The notes below the pieces were generated by a model. That model was not told where the DNA came from, searched no databases, and saw only the letters and a list, made by a program, of their open reading frames with translations. From the NCBI RefSeq assembly GCF_016864375.1, contig NZ_CP069354.1, positions 4,437,501-4,501,500 on the forward strand: a stretch of 64,000 nucleotides of DNA, given 5' to 3'. The translations under genes and the position numbers were made by a program. Below, piece by piece: positions 42,663-51,781 of the stretch. The stretch's first letter is position 1. Each line of letters begins with the position of its first letter. This DNA comes from Microvirga sp. VF16 (GTDB lineage: Bacteria > Pseudomonadota > Alphaproteobacteria > Rhizobiales > Beijerinckiaceae).

Positions 42663-44831
42663 TTATTCTGCAGCACCTGCCGGCTTGACGAGTTGAAGCC
42701 CCTCCTGCGCGATGGCAGGCGCCGCTTCGCCACCACCAGCGACCTGAACTGTCGGGACTGCAAACTTGATCCCGTTATCTTCGAATGCCTTCTTGATGCG
42801 GGCGAAGGCCTTACGTCGAATGACGAATTGCTCGCCCGGTCGGGTCGTCATCTTGCAGCGGATCTGAATTGCAAACTCTCCAAACTGCTCGACACCCTGC
42901 ATCTTCAAAGGCTCAATGATGTTCGGACCGAATTCCGGGTCGGCAGCCATGTCCTGACCGATATTCTTGATGAGCTTGCGTGCCTTCTCCAGATCGGAGT
43001 CATAAGTAATGCCGATCTGGAACTTATCGATCACCCAGTCACGGCTCATGTTCTCCACCGCCCCAAGCTCGCCGAAGGGCACTGTGTAAACCGGTCCGCG
43101 ATGGTGGCGCAGTTTGACCGAGCGCAGGGAGAAGGATTCGACCGTCCCCTTGTAGCTGCCGCTCTGGATGTATTCGCCGACTCGGAATGCATCGTCGAGG
43201 AGATAGAAGACGCCGCTGATCACGTCCTTGACCAGCGTCTGCGCACCGAAGCCGATGGCGACACCCGCAATACCTGCGCCTGCGATCAGCGGACCGATTT
43301 CCACTCCCAGCGCGGAGAGAACCATCAGCACCGCGACGACCGCCAGAACGGCAAAAATCACATTGCGGAAGATCGGCAGGAGCGTCCGTAGCCGCGCCTC
43401 GCGCGAAGCGATTCCACTATTCGTGGCCGTGACAATCTGTGCGCGTGTGAGGCGCCTGTCGATCAAGGTCTTCGTCACCTGCCAGATCAGATCGGCAACG
43501 AGCAGGATGACCACGGCGCTCAGGGCGCCTCGGAGGAGGCGCGTCAGAAGCGTGTCGCGGCTTGTCATCTCGACGAGATCGATGTGCCAGGCATCGGCCA
43601 GCAGCAACACGGCGCCGGCGATGAGCAGCGCCCGGATTCCGCGGTCCAGATAAACCGTCGTCAAACCTGTTTGACGCGAGGCTTCCGATTCCTCATGCGG
43701 GCGCAGGGCGTGGCGACTGGCCTTCTCCGTAACGGAGATGGCAACCGGGAGTAGGAGGGCGATGACGGCAAGCCAGAAGAAGCCCATGAGACCTGCCACC
43801 CAGAGGCCCCAGAGAAGAACGAAATAGACGGAAAGCAGGCTGGCCGCGACCATATGGGACACGCGCCTCGGCGCTCCGGTTTCCGGGGCTGCGCTTGGTG
43901 CCGGCGTGGGCCGTGTCCAGACGACGTTGAGGGCGATGGCGAGTAGCCCGAGGCCGAGGGCATAAGCCACCACGGCGCGCGCCTCCGGCGTAAAGCCCAG
44001 GATCTTGAGCACATCGACGGTGGCCCACCCGAAGGCGAACCAGCCGACGAACAGGGCGAGGCGCCGGTGCCAGAACTGCGCGGCAGCAGCGCCTGTCGGA
44101 ATCAGGCGGAACCGCTCGGTATCTCCTGACGCGGCATGGTTTGGCGCAAGAAGGAACCGGCTCACCATCAGGAACAGCCGCAGCATGACGGCAGCGAAGA
44201 GGTAGGCGACCACCACCTGCCTGAGGAGCGGCGGCCAGTCGAGCGCCAGGAAGGCTCCAATGCTTCCGACCGCAAAAATCGCAATGTCGGCCAGATTGAA
44301 AACGAAACGCAAGGCAACCGCATGTAGGCGTTCGGAGGTAGCGAACACGGGCCGGGTTGCAATCCGCTGTCGAGACGGACCCGTCACCCGTCGAAAGAGC
44401 CACTCGACCCCTGCCCCCAGGGCGAGGAATCCGATGATGAGAAGCACTACGGCGAGCGGCCTTCGCCCCTGCAACTCTTCAAGGAGTCGACCGGATGCAC
44501 TCCGAAACTCGTCCGGAAGCCGTGGCACGGCAGCCGCGAGGGCGGCAAGGCGCTCCCGCAGGCCCGTGATCCGCTGCATCATGATTTCCGATGTCGTCGG
44601 AGCGGCCGCAGGGGCTGTCGTTGCAACGGGAGACTTCTGCTGCTCGTCGATCCATGAGCGGACGGCAGGATCCTGCAGGAGCTGCAGCAATTGCTGGATC
44701 TGGGGTGGAGGAGGACTCGGAGCCGGTGCAGGCTGTGCCTTGGCTCCTAGAGGAGCGACGGTGGCCAGAAACAGGAGAGCCACACCATAAAAGGCTGCTG
44801 ACAGCACTTTGACCCACAGGCGCCCAAGCAT
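42663..44831 (-). CDS. MscS family mechanosensitive channel, large form
   Basis: A 722-residue inner-membrane channel. There is a signal peptide (to about 32), a periplasmic Pro-rich and coiled region (to about 115), several membrane helices (about 125-540), and the pore helix with GAGIAGVAIGFGAQTLVKDVISGVF at about 525-550. The MscS beta domain follows (DAFRVGEYIQSGSYKGTVES), then the C-terminal alpha/beta domain. It protects against osmotic downshock. Length puts it with the larger multi-helix MscS paralogues rather than the 286-residue minimal MscS. Confidence 0.92.
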   Translation of the reverse strand: MLGRLWVKVLSAAFYGVALLFLATVAPLGAKAQPAPAPSPPPPQIQQLLQLLQDPAVRSWIDEQQKSPVATTAPAAAPTTSEIMMQRITGLRERLAALAAAVPRLPDEFRSASGRLLEELQGRRPLAVVLLIIGFLALGAGVEWLFRRVTGPSRQRIATRPVFATSERLHAVALRFVFNLADIAIFAVGSIGAFLALDWPPLLRQVVVAYLFAAVMLRLFLMVSRFLLAPNHAASGDTERFRLIPTGAAAAQFWHRRLALFVGWFAFGWATVDVLKILGFTPEARAVVAYALGLGLLAIALNVVWTRPTPAPSAAPETGAPRRVSHMVAASLLSVYFVLLWGLWVAGLMGFFWLAVIALLLPVAISVTEKASRHALRPHEESEASRQTGLTTVYLDRGIRALLIAGAVLLLADAWHIDLVEMTSRDTLLTRLLRGALSAVVILLVADLIWQVTKTLIDRRLTRAQIVTATNSGIASREARLRTLLPIFRNVIFAVLAVVAVLMVLSALGVEIGPLIAGAGIAGVAIGFGAQTLVKDVISGVFYLLDDAFRVGEYIQSGSYKGTVESFSLRSVKLRHHRGPVYTVPFGELGAVENMSRDWVIDKFQIGITYDSDLEKARKLIKNIGQDMAADPEFGPNIIEPLKMQGVEQFGEFAIQIRCKMTTRPGEQFVIRRKAFARIKKAFEDNGIKFAVPTVQVAGGGEAAPAIAQEGLQLVKPAGAAE

Positions 44832-44926
44832 CGCAGACTAGCGTCCTCTTCAGGGCCTGACTTGAAAGTCATCGCGCAGGCCCGGCCGCGGTTGCCCCAC
44901 AGCATCAGGCCAAGCCGTCAAAAAGT

Positions 44927-45901
44927 CTACCGGGCCGTCGGAATGCCCTTTTCGGCAAGGCGCAAGCCATTCTCTAACCGGTTCTCTGGCTCAGGCACCG
45001 GCGGAGCCGATCTCAGGGCACTGATAGTGTAAATCGCAAGGGCGATCCAGATCAGCCCGAAAGCAAGGGCATCGATCCACCCGAAAGCCTCGTCATAAGC
45101 GAGAACGCCGAGCGCAAGCTGGCCCGAGGGCGCCAGGTATTGCAGCAGGCCGATGGTAGAGAGCTTCAGCCTTTGAGCGGCTGCCGCAAACCAGATAAGG
45201 GGCAAGGCGGTGCTAAGCCCTGTCAGGATGAGGAGAGCGTCGAGGCTCCAATCGCCCTGGAACGCCACGGATTGGCCATTCGCGGCGGCCCAGGCCAGAT
45301 AGCCCAGGGCCAAAGGGGTGAGCAGAAGCGACTCGGTGCAAAAGCCGATCAGAGGAGCAACCGGCACGATCTTCCTGACGAGACCGTAGCAGCCGAAGCT
45401 GCAGGCCAGGACCAGCGCGACCCAGGGCATCTCACCTGAGGAGATTGCAAGAACGAGCACACCCAGTCCAGCAATCACGCAGGCAGCGACCTGCGCCGGG
45501 CTCAGCCGCTCCCGGAGAAAGAGAACGCCCAGCACGACGTTGAGGAGTGGATTGATGAAGTAGCCGAGGCTTGTCTGAACGAGGTGCCCGGAATTGACGG
45601 CCCAGATATAGACGAGCCAGTTGATGGCGATCAGGCCAGCCGAAAGGCACAGCAGCAGGAGCCATCTGCCGGAGGTCAGCGCTTCGACAAGCTTGCGCCA
45701 TTGCCGGCCGACGAGGATCAGACCTAGCGCGAACACGCTCGCCCAGACTATGCGTTGAGCGAGGATCTGCAGAGCTGGCACGGCCGACACGAGCTTGAAG
45801 TGCAGCGGAACGGCAAGGCCCCACATGAAGAATGCCGCCAAGGCATAAAGAACGCCGGCCCGTGCCCGACGCGCCTCGGAAGTCACTAGTTCTGTTTCCA
45901 T
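44927..45901 (-). CDS. rarD: EamA family transporter RarD
   Basis: Ten-helix inner-membrane protein (324 aa) of the DMT superfamily. RarD features are FMWGLAVPLHFKLVSAVP in the first helix region, LSAGLIAINWLVYIWAVNSGHLVQTSLGYFINPL in the middle and LPLIWFAAAAQRLKLSTIGLLQYLAPSGQLALGV near the end, with the two EamA repeats. Substrate unknown; E. coli RarD is linked to chloramphenicol sensitivity. It is transcribed alone. Confidence 0.92.
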   Translation of the reverse strand: METELVTSEARRARAGVLYALAAFFMWGLAVPLHFKLVSAVPALQILAQRIVWASVFALGLILVGRQWRKLVEALTSGRWLLLLCLSAGLIAINWLVYIWAVNSGHLVQTSLGYFINPLLNVVLGVLFLRERLSPAQVAACVIAGLGVLVLAISSGEMPWVALVLACSFGCYGLVRKIVPVAPLIGFCTESLLLTPLALGYLAWAAANGQSVAFQGDWSLDALLILTGLSTALPLIWFAAAAQRLKLSTIGLLQYLAPSGQLALGVLAYDEAFGWIDALAFGLIWIALAIYTISALRSAPPVPEPENRLENGLRLAEKGIPTAR

Positions 45902-46074
45902 GATTAGCCTCTAGCCCCGCCCGATCCTCAGAGGGCGGGCCTTGCTCCGCGAGGTCCCCTCGCTCGCCCGGTCCTATTTCAATTCAGGTGCAGGTGATAG
46001 CCCCGATGTTGGTGAGACAACAGGCCAATCCGGTCCATGCTGGACGGCAGAACGCATGGAAGGAGAGATCAGCA

Positions 46075-46371
46075 TCACGAGCGATTTGCAGTCCGTCGAA
46101 CGGCTCGTTTTTTACTGCGAGGCCGCTTGGGAAAGATCAGCCTGACCCGGACGACACGCCGTGTGGCCAGACGCTCAAGCCTGTCTCTGATCACCTGGGC
46201 CTCCTCCGGCCCAATGCCCTGCACCTGCTCGATGGTGGGGATCATGGTCTTGAGCTGTTCGAGGCTGGCGATATGCGCGTCCTCAAGGGCTTTCCAAATG
46301 TTCACGGGCAGGCGCAGCCCGTCGAACGGATCGTCGGCGATCTTAGGAATTACACGAGGCATCGGACCCAT
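46075..46371 (-). CDS. Small helix-hairpin-helix protein (RNA polymerase alpha-CTD-like)
   Basis: A 98-residue basic protein, unrecognised as a named gene. The middle resembles the helix-hairpin-helix part of the RNA polymerase alpha C-terminal domain (ALEDAHIASLEQLKTMIPTIEQVQGIGPEEAQVIRDRL), with the loop QGIGPEEA typical of DNA-contacting HhH turns. The C-terminus is strongly basic (FPKRPRSKKRAVRRTANRS). A DNA-binding role is likely. The start may be 46371 or the ATG three codons later. Confidence 0.55.
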   Translation of the reverse strand: MGPMPRVIPKIADDPFDGLRLPVNIWKALEDAHIASLEQLKTMIPTIEQVQGIGPEEAQVIRDRLERLATRRVVRVRLIFPKRPRSKKRAVRRTANRS

Positions 46372-46462
46372 TCCCCCGCAGATGGACCAGAAGTTCCGGC
46401 GCAGAACCGCTTCCCTGAGACACTCTGATCGATGCTTTATTCCTCAAAGAATCGAAAAATTT

Positions 46463-46657
46463 TCAGTCGAGGTATGGCTCAACCTGATCAAGAGCCTTCT
46501 CAAGGGGCTCGGTGGGAGAGCCCGTGTCGACTTCCCAAACAATATATCCTATCATGAATTGAGGACGCTGTCCGACACGAAGCGCGGTGATCGGAGGCTC
46601 ATCCATATCGGATGCTGCAGGGATGAAGACTTGGCTCCTGCGATCGCCAACACTCAA
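46463..46657 (-). CDS. Hypothetical small protein coupled to the serralysin gene
   Basis: Possible 64-residue protein starting with TTG that overlaps the protease stop (TTGA). It is acidic with one moderately hydrophobic stretch (PQFMIGYIVWEVD). There is no separate ribosome site, so translation would depend on coupling. Weak evidence. Confidence 0.3.
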   Translation of the reverse strand: MSVGDRRSQVFIPAASDMDEPPITALRVGQRPQFMIGYIVWEVDTGSPTEPLEKALDQVEPYLD

Positions 46658-47955
46658 ACAAGAAAGTAAGCGGACTTCAGTACGTCCACGCCCTTGATCG
46701 CCAATTGATAATCGGCGACGCCGTCGCCCGTCGTTTCGATCATCAGTTTGTCTGCGACCCGGTTATAATACGCCGTTCCCACGGCTTGATGTTCAACATC
46801 TGCGCTGAAATTTCCGGTGAACTTGATCTTCTGCCGACCGGATGCCGCCGGATTGGCATCGAAGGAGCGAAAGTCCAGAACATCGTTCCTGTCGAACTGC
46901 TGAATGCGATCGAAGGCGTCTAACGATCCAAGTTCGCTGAGCGCCTTAAAGATGAATCGATCTTTCCCCGAACCGCCGTAGAAGGTATCTGCACCTGCGC
47001 CTCCGGAAAGATGATCGTTACCACCGCCGCCGTAGAGCCGGTCGTCGCCAGCGCGGCCGGTCAGCCTGTCATCGCCCGATCCACCCTTCAGATTGTTGGC
47101 CAGCTCGTTTCCGTAGATCGCATCGTTTCCGGCGCCGCCGACGGCGTTCTCGATCATGGTGAAATGTCCGAGCCAAACCTGCTTACTCGTCAGGATCGCA
47201 TGCTTTCGCCCGATGTAGCTTTGCGTGCCGTCATCCAGATAGAGAGTGATTTTCTCACGCAGATGGGCCGCGGTGATGGTGTCGGTCCCTCCTCCGTCCC
47301 AGATGATTTTGTTCGCGCCGAACTTGTAGGTGGACGAACCTAGTCGTGCATTTGCCGGCCCATAGATGCTCTGAAGAGCCATGATGTCATACGGTCCAAG
47401 ACCGTAAGAGGTAACACCCTGCGTGTAGGACATCACGCTGTTGTCCGTATTGTCATCGGCGAGCGAGAGGCGATTCCGTCCTTCAAAAGTGTGCTTCAGT
47501 CCCAAGGCATGCCCGATCTCGTGCAGGACCACTTGATAGCCCCAGCCTGTCGTGGCCAGCGGCTGGGCCACATCGATCATGATGATCTGACTGCTTTGAG
47601 TCCCTGAACCGGTTTTGTCGATCCATGGCATGTCGGCATACCCAGCGACGCTGCCGCTGATGTCGAACTGGCCGAACATCAAATCCGCATTTTGTGAAGC
47701 ACTTTTGGCGAAGGTAACGCCCGAAATTGTGCTGAAGGCACGAAGCGCGGTCTCGATGAGAGCCTTGTCGGAAGTTGAATAAACCTTGAAACGGTAGCTC
47801 GGATCGCCGTACCAAGCGGGCCCCATGGGGCTGGCCATGAAGTTATAGGTGACAGTGACCGGCTCTCCGTCGGCCGTATTCCGATAATAGCGCCAGGTAG
47901 CGGTCTCAACGCTCTCATTGCGCAACGCACGGATGAATCCCGGATATGTCGCCAT
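46654..47955 (-). CDS. Secreted serralysin-type metalloprotease with RTX repeats
   Basis: Zinc protease of the M10B group, 433 residues. The active-site motif HEIGHALGLKH is at 145-155, and the Met-turn SVMSY about 18 residues later. The C-terminal half contains hemolysin-type calcium repeats (about 275-335: GGAGNDAIYGN, GGSGDDRLTGRAGDDRLYGGGGNDHLSGGAGADTF) and a beta-roll/secretion domain. There is no Sec signal, as expected for type I export. The N-terminal 30 residues may be a short propeptide. No T1SS genes or inhibitor are adjacent. With the PL7 lyase it is the second RTX exoenzyme within 9 kb. Confidence 0.93.
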   Translation of the reverse strand: MATYPGFIRALRNESVETATWRYYRNTADGEPVTVTYNFMASPMGPAWYGDPSYRFKVYSTSDKALIETALRAFSTISGVTFAKSASQNADLMFGQFDISGSVAGYADMPWIDKTGSGTQSSQIIMIDVAQPLATTGWGYQVVLHEIGHALGLKHTFEGRNRLSLADDNTDNSVMSYTQGVTSYGLGPYDIMALQSIYGPANARLGSSTYKFGANKIIWDGGGTDTITAAHLREKITLYLDDGTQSYIGRKHAILTSKQVWLGHFTMIENAVGGAGNDAIYGNELANNLKGGSGDDRLTGRAGDDRLYGGGGNDHLSGGAGADTFYGGSGKDRFIFKALSELGSLDAFDRIQQFDRNDVLDFRSFDANPAASGRQKIKFTGNFSADVEHQAVGTAYYNRVADKLMIETTGDGVADYQLAIKGVDVLKSAYFLV

Positions 47956-48611
47956 GACCTGAATCTCCGGTCAGAGATCGAGCGCCGTCATGCTAAGAGG
48001 CACATTCTCGGGTGCCTTCGAAGAAAGAGTATCGGTGCCGATCTATTCGGGAGGACGCGTCACTCCAGAGAGTAAGCAGATATAAAGTAATTTTGGCACA
48101 GTGATGTCCGCTGGCGCGTTGGCGCGATCCATCCGCATCATCAGACGGAATACGCGGCTCCTTGTTGAAAATGACCTTGATGGCACTCTGTAACCGCACG
48201 AAGTTCAGGGCTTGGCTAGAGCCGGTTCCATTTGCGTGAAACTATTGCTTTTCTTTGCTTTGCCGCATTTTGACGACGACCCGAATCCACTTCGCCGAGA
48301 AAATCTCCAAGCAGGCAGGATTGTCTTCGCTAGGCGGGCACTGGCCATCGTGAGCGCCAGAAACGCAGGCATCGTAAGCCCGAGGAGAACGTATGTCCCC
48401 GTTCAGTTCATGATCGAAGGACAACCATGAAGCGTTCAGAATGCCTAAAACCAATGCACCAGCTTGGCGGCTGATCATGATCCCGCAATACGGACATCGA
48501 GACCTGTCGGAAAGAAGGAGTGCAATCTTCCAACGACGAGCAGATGTTCAAAGTCTCAGGGGAGAGCACAGGGTCGCGGGTTCGAAACCGCCAAAATCTT
48601 TGATTTTGAAG
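47956..48611. other. Gene-free stretch between the protease gene and the integration site
   Basis: About 650 bases without a convincing gene on either strand. It contains the protease promoter region near 47,960-48,100 and otherwise degraded or non-coding DNA. It ends at the tRNA fragment, which I take as the chromosome side of the attachment site. Confidence 0.5.
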
Positions 48612-48669
48612 TGGTACAGCCGCCCCGGCTCGAACGGGGGACCCCCAGATCCACAATCCGGGGTTCTAC
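48612..48669 (-). repeat. 3' part of a tRNA-His gene (candidate attR)
   Basis: On the minus strand the sequence folds as a tRNA from the end of the D arm to CCA. The anticodon stem is CCGGA/TCTGG with loop TTGTGGA (anticodon GTG), the variable loop is 5 nt, and the T arm is CCCCG-TTCGAGC-CGGGG. The acceptor strand is CGGCTGT, followed by A73 and CCA. A73 fits alphaproteobacterial tRNA-His. The 5' acceptor strand and D stem are missing: no ACAGCCG lies within 80 bases. With an integrase 140 bases to the right, this is best read as the duplicated 3' tRNA end left by element insertion. Confidence 0.75.
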
Positions 48670-48806
48670 GTGATCACGAGTGATTGGGAAGCATCAGAAC
48701 GTCCACTTTTCCGCCTAAAATTGCCAATACCCTCAGTCTGATGAGGCCGGAAGCGATCATACTGGATCGCGAGATTGCTTCCCATATGCTTCCCAGCGAG
48801 GCCACG

Positions 48807-50000
48807 ATGCGCCTGACCAAGCCCAATGTCGCTCGCCTGACGCTGCCGCCGGGCAAGAGCGAGCTGCTCGTGTTCGACGATGCCCTGCCCGGCTTCGGCC
48901 TTCGCATCCGAGCCGGCGGCAAGCGGACCTGGATCGCCCAGTACCGTGTAGGCTCGAAGCAGCGGCGGGTGAGCCTCGGCACCGTCGAGGCGTTGAATGC
49001 GGACAAGGCCCGCGAGGCCGCACGTGGAATACTGGCGAAGGTCCAGCTCGGCGGCGATCCGCAAACCGAGAAGGCCGAGAGCCGCGCCCGCGCGGCGGTG
49101 ACCCTCGGCTCCGTGGCCAAACGCTACCTGGAGGAACACGCCAAGCCGAAGTTGAAGCCCCGCAGCTACGAGGAGATCGAGCGCCACCTGACGCATCATT
49201 GGGCTGCTATGGGTGAACTGCCGCTGCATCAGATCAAGCGCGGCACGGTGGCTGTGCGCTTGAGCGAGATTGCGCGCGAGCGAGGCCCCTTCGCCTCCAA
49301 CCGCGCCCGCGCCTCGCTGTCGGCTTTGTTCACATGGGCGATGGGAGAAGGCCTGGCCGAGACCAATCCCGTCGTCGGCACCAACAAGGCCGCCGACGAA
49401 ATCTCGCGCGATCATGTCCTGAAGGATCAGGAGCTGGCGGCCATCTGGAAGGCCTGCCGCGACGACGACCACGGACGCATCGTCCGCCTGCTCCTCCTCA
49501 CCGGCCAGCGCCGCGCGGAAGTCGGGGCCTTAGGCTGGAGCGAGATCGACGAGGCGCAGGCGCTCTGGACGATCCCGAGGGAGCGGACCAAGAACGGCCT
49601 TCCGCATGATGTGCCGCTGAGCGATGCCGCCTTGGACATCCTGCGTGATGCCCCGCGCCGCGACGGGCGTGGTCTCGTCTTCGGCGATGGTGCAGGAGGC
49701 TTCCAGGGCTGGAGCAAGGCCAAAGCGGCACTGGACAAGCGCATCATTGAAGCGGGCAAGAAGGTCCGCCCCTGGCGGCTTCATGACATTCGCCGGACCG
49801 TGGCGACTCGCCTCGGAGAACTCGGCATCCTTCCCCACGTCATCGAGGCGATCCTCAATCACGTCTCCGGCCACAAGGCCGGTGTGGCGGGTGTCTACAA
49901 CAGAGCGACCTACGCCAAGGAAAAGCGCCAGGCGCTCGCCCACTGGGCCGCTCATGTCGCGGCTCTGGTGAAAGACGAGTCCTCCCGGAGTGATGCCTGA
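48807..50000 (+). CDS. int: Tyrosine recombinase (P4-type integrase) at the element end
   Basis: Site-specific integrase of 397 residues. The N-terminal arm-binding domain (to about 80) has VFDDALPGFGLRIRAGGKRTW, typical of the P4 group (DUF4102-like). The core-binding SAM-like domain is at about 95-180. The catalytic domain shows RHRY residues in LLTGQRRAEVG (Arg), LHDIRRTVATRLG (His, Arg), a later ILNHVSGHKAG (His) and GVYNRATY (Tyr). ATG 48807 has a GCGAGG site and gives the normal MRLTKPNV start; a farther ATG (48684) would overlap the att region. It probably inserts the element into the 3' end of tRNA-His. Confidence 0.93.
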   Translation: MRLTKPNVARLTLPPGKSELLVFDDALPGFGLRIRAGGKRTWIAQYRVGSKQRRVSLGTVEALNADKAREAARGILAKVQLGGDPQTEKAESRARAAVTLGSVAKRYLEEHAKPKLKPRSYEEIERHLTHHWAAMGELPLHQIKRGTVAVRLSEIARERGPFASNRARASLSALFTWAMGEGLAETNPVVGTNKAADEISRDHVLKDQELAAIWKACRDDDHGRIVRLLLLTGQRRAEVGALGWSEIDEAQALWTIPRERTKNGLPHDVPLSDAALDILRDAPRRDGRGLVFGDGAGGFQGWSKAKAALDKRIIEAGKKVRPWRLHDIRRTVATRLGELGILPHVIEAILNHVSGHKAGVAGVYNRATYAKEKRQALAHWAAHVAALVKDESSRSDA

Positions 50001-50381
50001 CGAGATTTGAACGGGCGCAGTCGGCCTCCTGTGCAACTCGGCTTGCCGGAACGCCGGGACACAATGACGGCTGCATGGCCTCGGCCTAAAGCGACCACGG
50101 CTTGAGCGTTCGCCAGTCGCAAAACCCGGCTGTGCGGTCCATCAGTCACGATTGTTAGTTTCCGCAGGGGAAAGTCACAGCCGTACCCGCAATCCACATT
50201 CCTGACTATGGAAAAATTTATCGTAACACATTGATTTATAAAGACAATTTACCAGACTTTCCACGATTCCCGGCCGTTTGTGCCAACACCTCGTATGTTC
50301 TCGTTTCAGTCCATAGCGACTATTTTGAAGTCACAACGTCGCCCGGAAACGTTGGGCGACGAGACTAAGGAACCCATCACC
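50001..50381. other. Non-coding stretch behind the integrase gene
   Basis: No credible gene. The part 50190-50300 is AT-rich (ATTGATTTATAAAGACAATTTACC) and probably holds the promoter of the following accessory module. A recombination directionality or arm site could lie here, but I cannot point to one. Confidence 0.4.
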
Positions 50382-50729
50382 ATGAAGTCTCGCATTTCCA
50401 CCTCTCCCATCGGCGCTGGCCTTGGGGCCGGAACGGCGGCTCGCCCGTTGCCGCACGAGTTGATCGGGCGGCTTCCGCCTGAAGCCTACCGTCACTGTGT
50501 TCTCGGCGTCGAGCAGACCGCCGCCCTGCTTAACTTCAGCGTGCCACAGTTGAGACGTTTCTATCGCGAGAAGAAAATGCCGACGCCGCTCAGACTCGGG
50601 GAGAGGAAGTTAGGCTGGAAGCTTGGCGTGCTGATTGATTACCTTCAGGCCGTCGAGCGCGGCGAATGGACCCCAACCCCTGAGCCCGCCGACATTTCCA
50701 TGCCCGGCTCCGAAGAGACCGCCGCCTGA
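50382..50729 (+). CDS. Small helix-turn-helix protein, excisionase/AlpA-like
   Basis: A 115-residue protein with a MerR-like winged helix at about 45-95: VEQTAALLNFSVPQLRRFYREKKMPTPLRLGERKLGW resembles AlpA/Xis proteins, which guide excision or activate mobile-element genes. The N-terminus is low-complexity (Gly/Ala), the C-terminus acidic. It lies between the integrase and the primase, a usual place for an excisionase. ATG 50382 is the likely start. Confidence 0.7.
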   Translation: MKSRISTSPIGAGLGAGTAARPLPHELIGRLPPEAYRHCVLGVEQTAALLNFSVPQLRRFYREKKMPTPLRLGERKLGWKLGVLIDYLQAVERGEWTPTPEPADISMPGSEETAA

Positions 50730-50791
50730 CCCTTTCACGAAAGACCCCTGCACGGAAAGGGGGCGTGCAAGGGCTCAAGGCAGATAGCTCG

Positions 50792-51781
50792 ATGAGCAAC
50801 AATTGCAAGACTTTGTGGGCAGACAAAGTCTCTTCGTACGACCTCGACCCCCGTTCCGTCGCCCACGCCCTCGGCGGTGATGTCATCGGCCACAACCGCA
50901 TCCTGGCCTCTGGTCCCGGCCACAGTCGACAAGACCGCAGCCTGTCGGTCCACATCAGCTCCGTCTACCCGGAGGGATTCTGGGTCACAAGCTTCGCGGG
51001 CGACGATGAACTGCTCTGCCGCGACCATGTGCGCGAGATGCTGGGGCTTCCGTCCTGGCGGCCATCCAAGGGCGAACGGGCTCCCATGACCCGCCCTGCC
51101 GCTCCCGCACCCGCTGCGCCAGACAGGGACCAGGAACGCCGGGCTGCCTGGGTCCGGGAACGCTTCCGCGAAATCTGGGCCGAGGCAAGAGAGCCGCGCG
51201 GGACCATCGTCCAGAAGTACCTTGCGGGCCGAGGATTGCTGTTCCCCGAGGATACAGCCGATCTCAGGTACCATCCTCGGTGCCCCTGGAAGGATGAGCG
51301 CGGCGAGCTGATCTTCGTACCGGCCATGGTCTGCGCGATGCGGGATATCCAGACCGACGAGATCGTGGCGATCCACCGCCGCAGGCTCACGCTGGAGGGC
51401 GAGAAGGTCGGGAAGCCGATGATGCTCGGTCCCTCGCGCGGTGCTGCTGTCAAGCTAGATCCCGACGAAGACGTGACGATGGGGCTCGTCGTCGGCGAAG
51501 GGGTCGAGACATGCCTCGCGGCGCGGCAGCTCGGGTTCACGCCAGTCTGGGCGCTGGGCTCGGCGAGCACCATCGCGAACTTGCCGGTGCTCTCTGGTAT
51601 CGAGGCCATCACTCTCCTGGCAGAGAACGACAGGAATGGCGCGAATGAGCGGGCTGTCGAGGCCTGCGCGATGCGCTGGGATGCGGCGGGACGGGATGTG
51701 TTTGCAGGCACTCCCGACTTCGGCAAGGACATGAACGACGCGCTCAACGCGCTGAACACTCCCAAAGGGAGGAACGCCTGA
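50792..51781 (+). CDS. Toprim domain protein, mobile-element primase-like
   Basis: A 329-residue protein resembling the primase-like Toprim proteins (DUF7146 type) of integrative elements and phages. The N-terminal part has zinc-ribbon-free DNA-binding character. The Toprim domain at about 220-310 has LVVGEGVETCLAARQLG with the catalytic Glu and LLAENDRNG in place of the DxD motif. The stop overlaps the start of the ATPase gene (TGATG), so the two are coupled and probably act together in element replication. A GTG at 50765 is an alternative start. Confidence 0.8.
   Translation: MSNNCKTLWADKVSSYDLDPRSVAHALGGDVIGHNRILASGPGHSRQDRSLSVHISSVYPEGFWVTSFAGDDELLCRDHVREMLGLPSWRPSKGERAPMTRPAAPAPAAPDRDQERRAAWVRERFREIWAEAREPRGTIVQKYLAGRGLLFPEDTADLRYHPRCPWKDERGELIFVPAMVCAMRDIQTDEIVAIHRRRLTLEGEKVGKPMMLGPSRGAAVKLDPDEDVTMGLVVGEGVETCLAARQLGFTPVWALGSASTIANLPVLSGIEAITLLAENDRNGANERAVEACAMRWDAAGRDVFAGTPDFGKDMNDALNALNTPKGRNA

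Noticed and set aside
48612..48690. Complete tRNA-His gene
   Set aside because: The anticodon arm, T arm and acceptor 3' strand are right, but no D stem and no complementary 5' acceptor strand exist in the next 80 bases, so it is only the 3' part.
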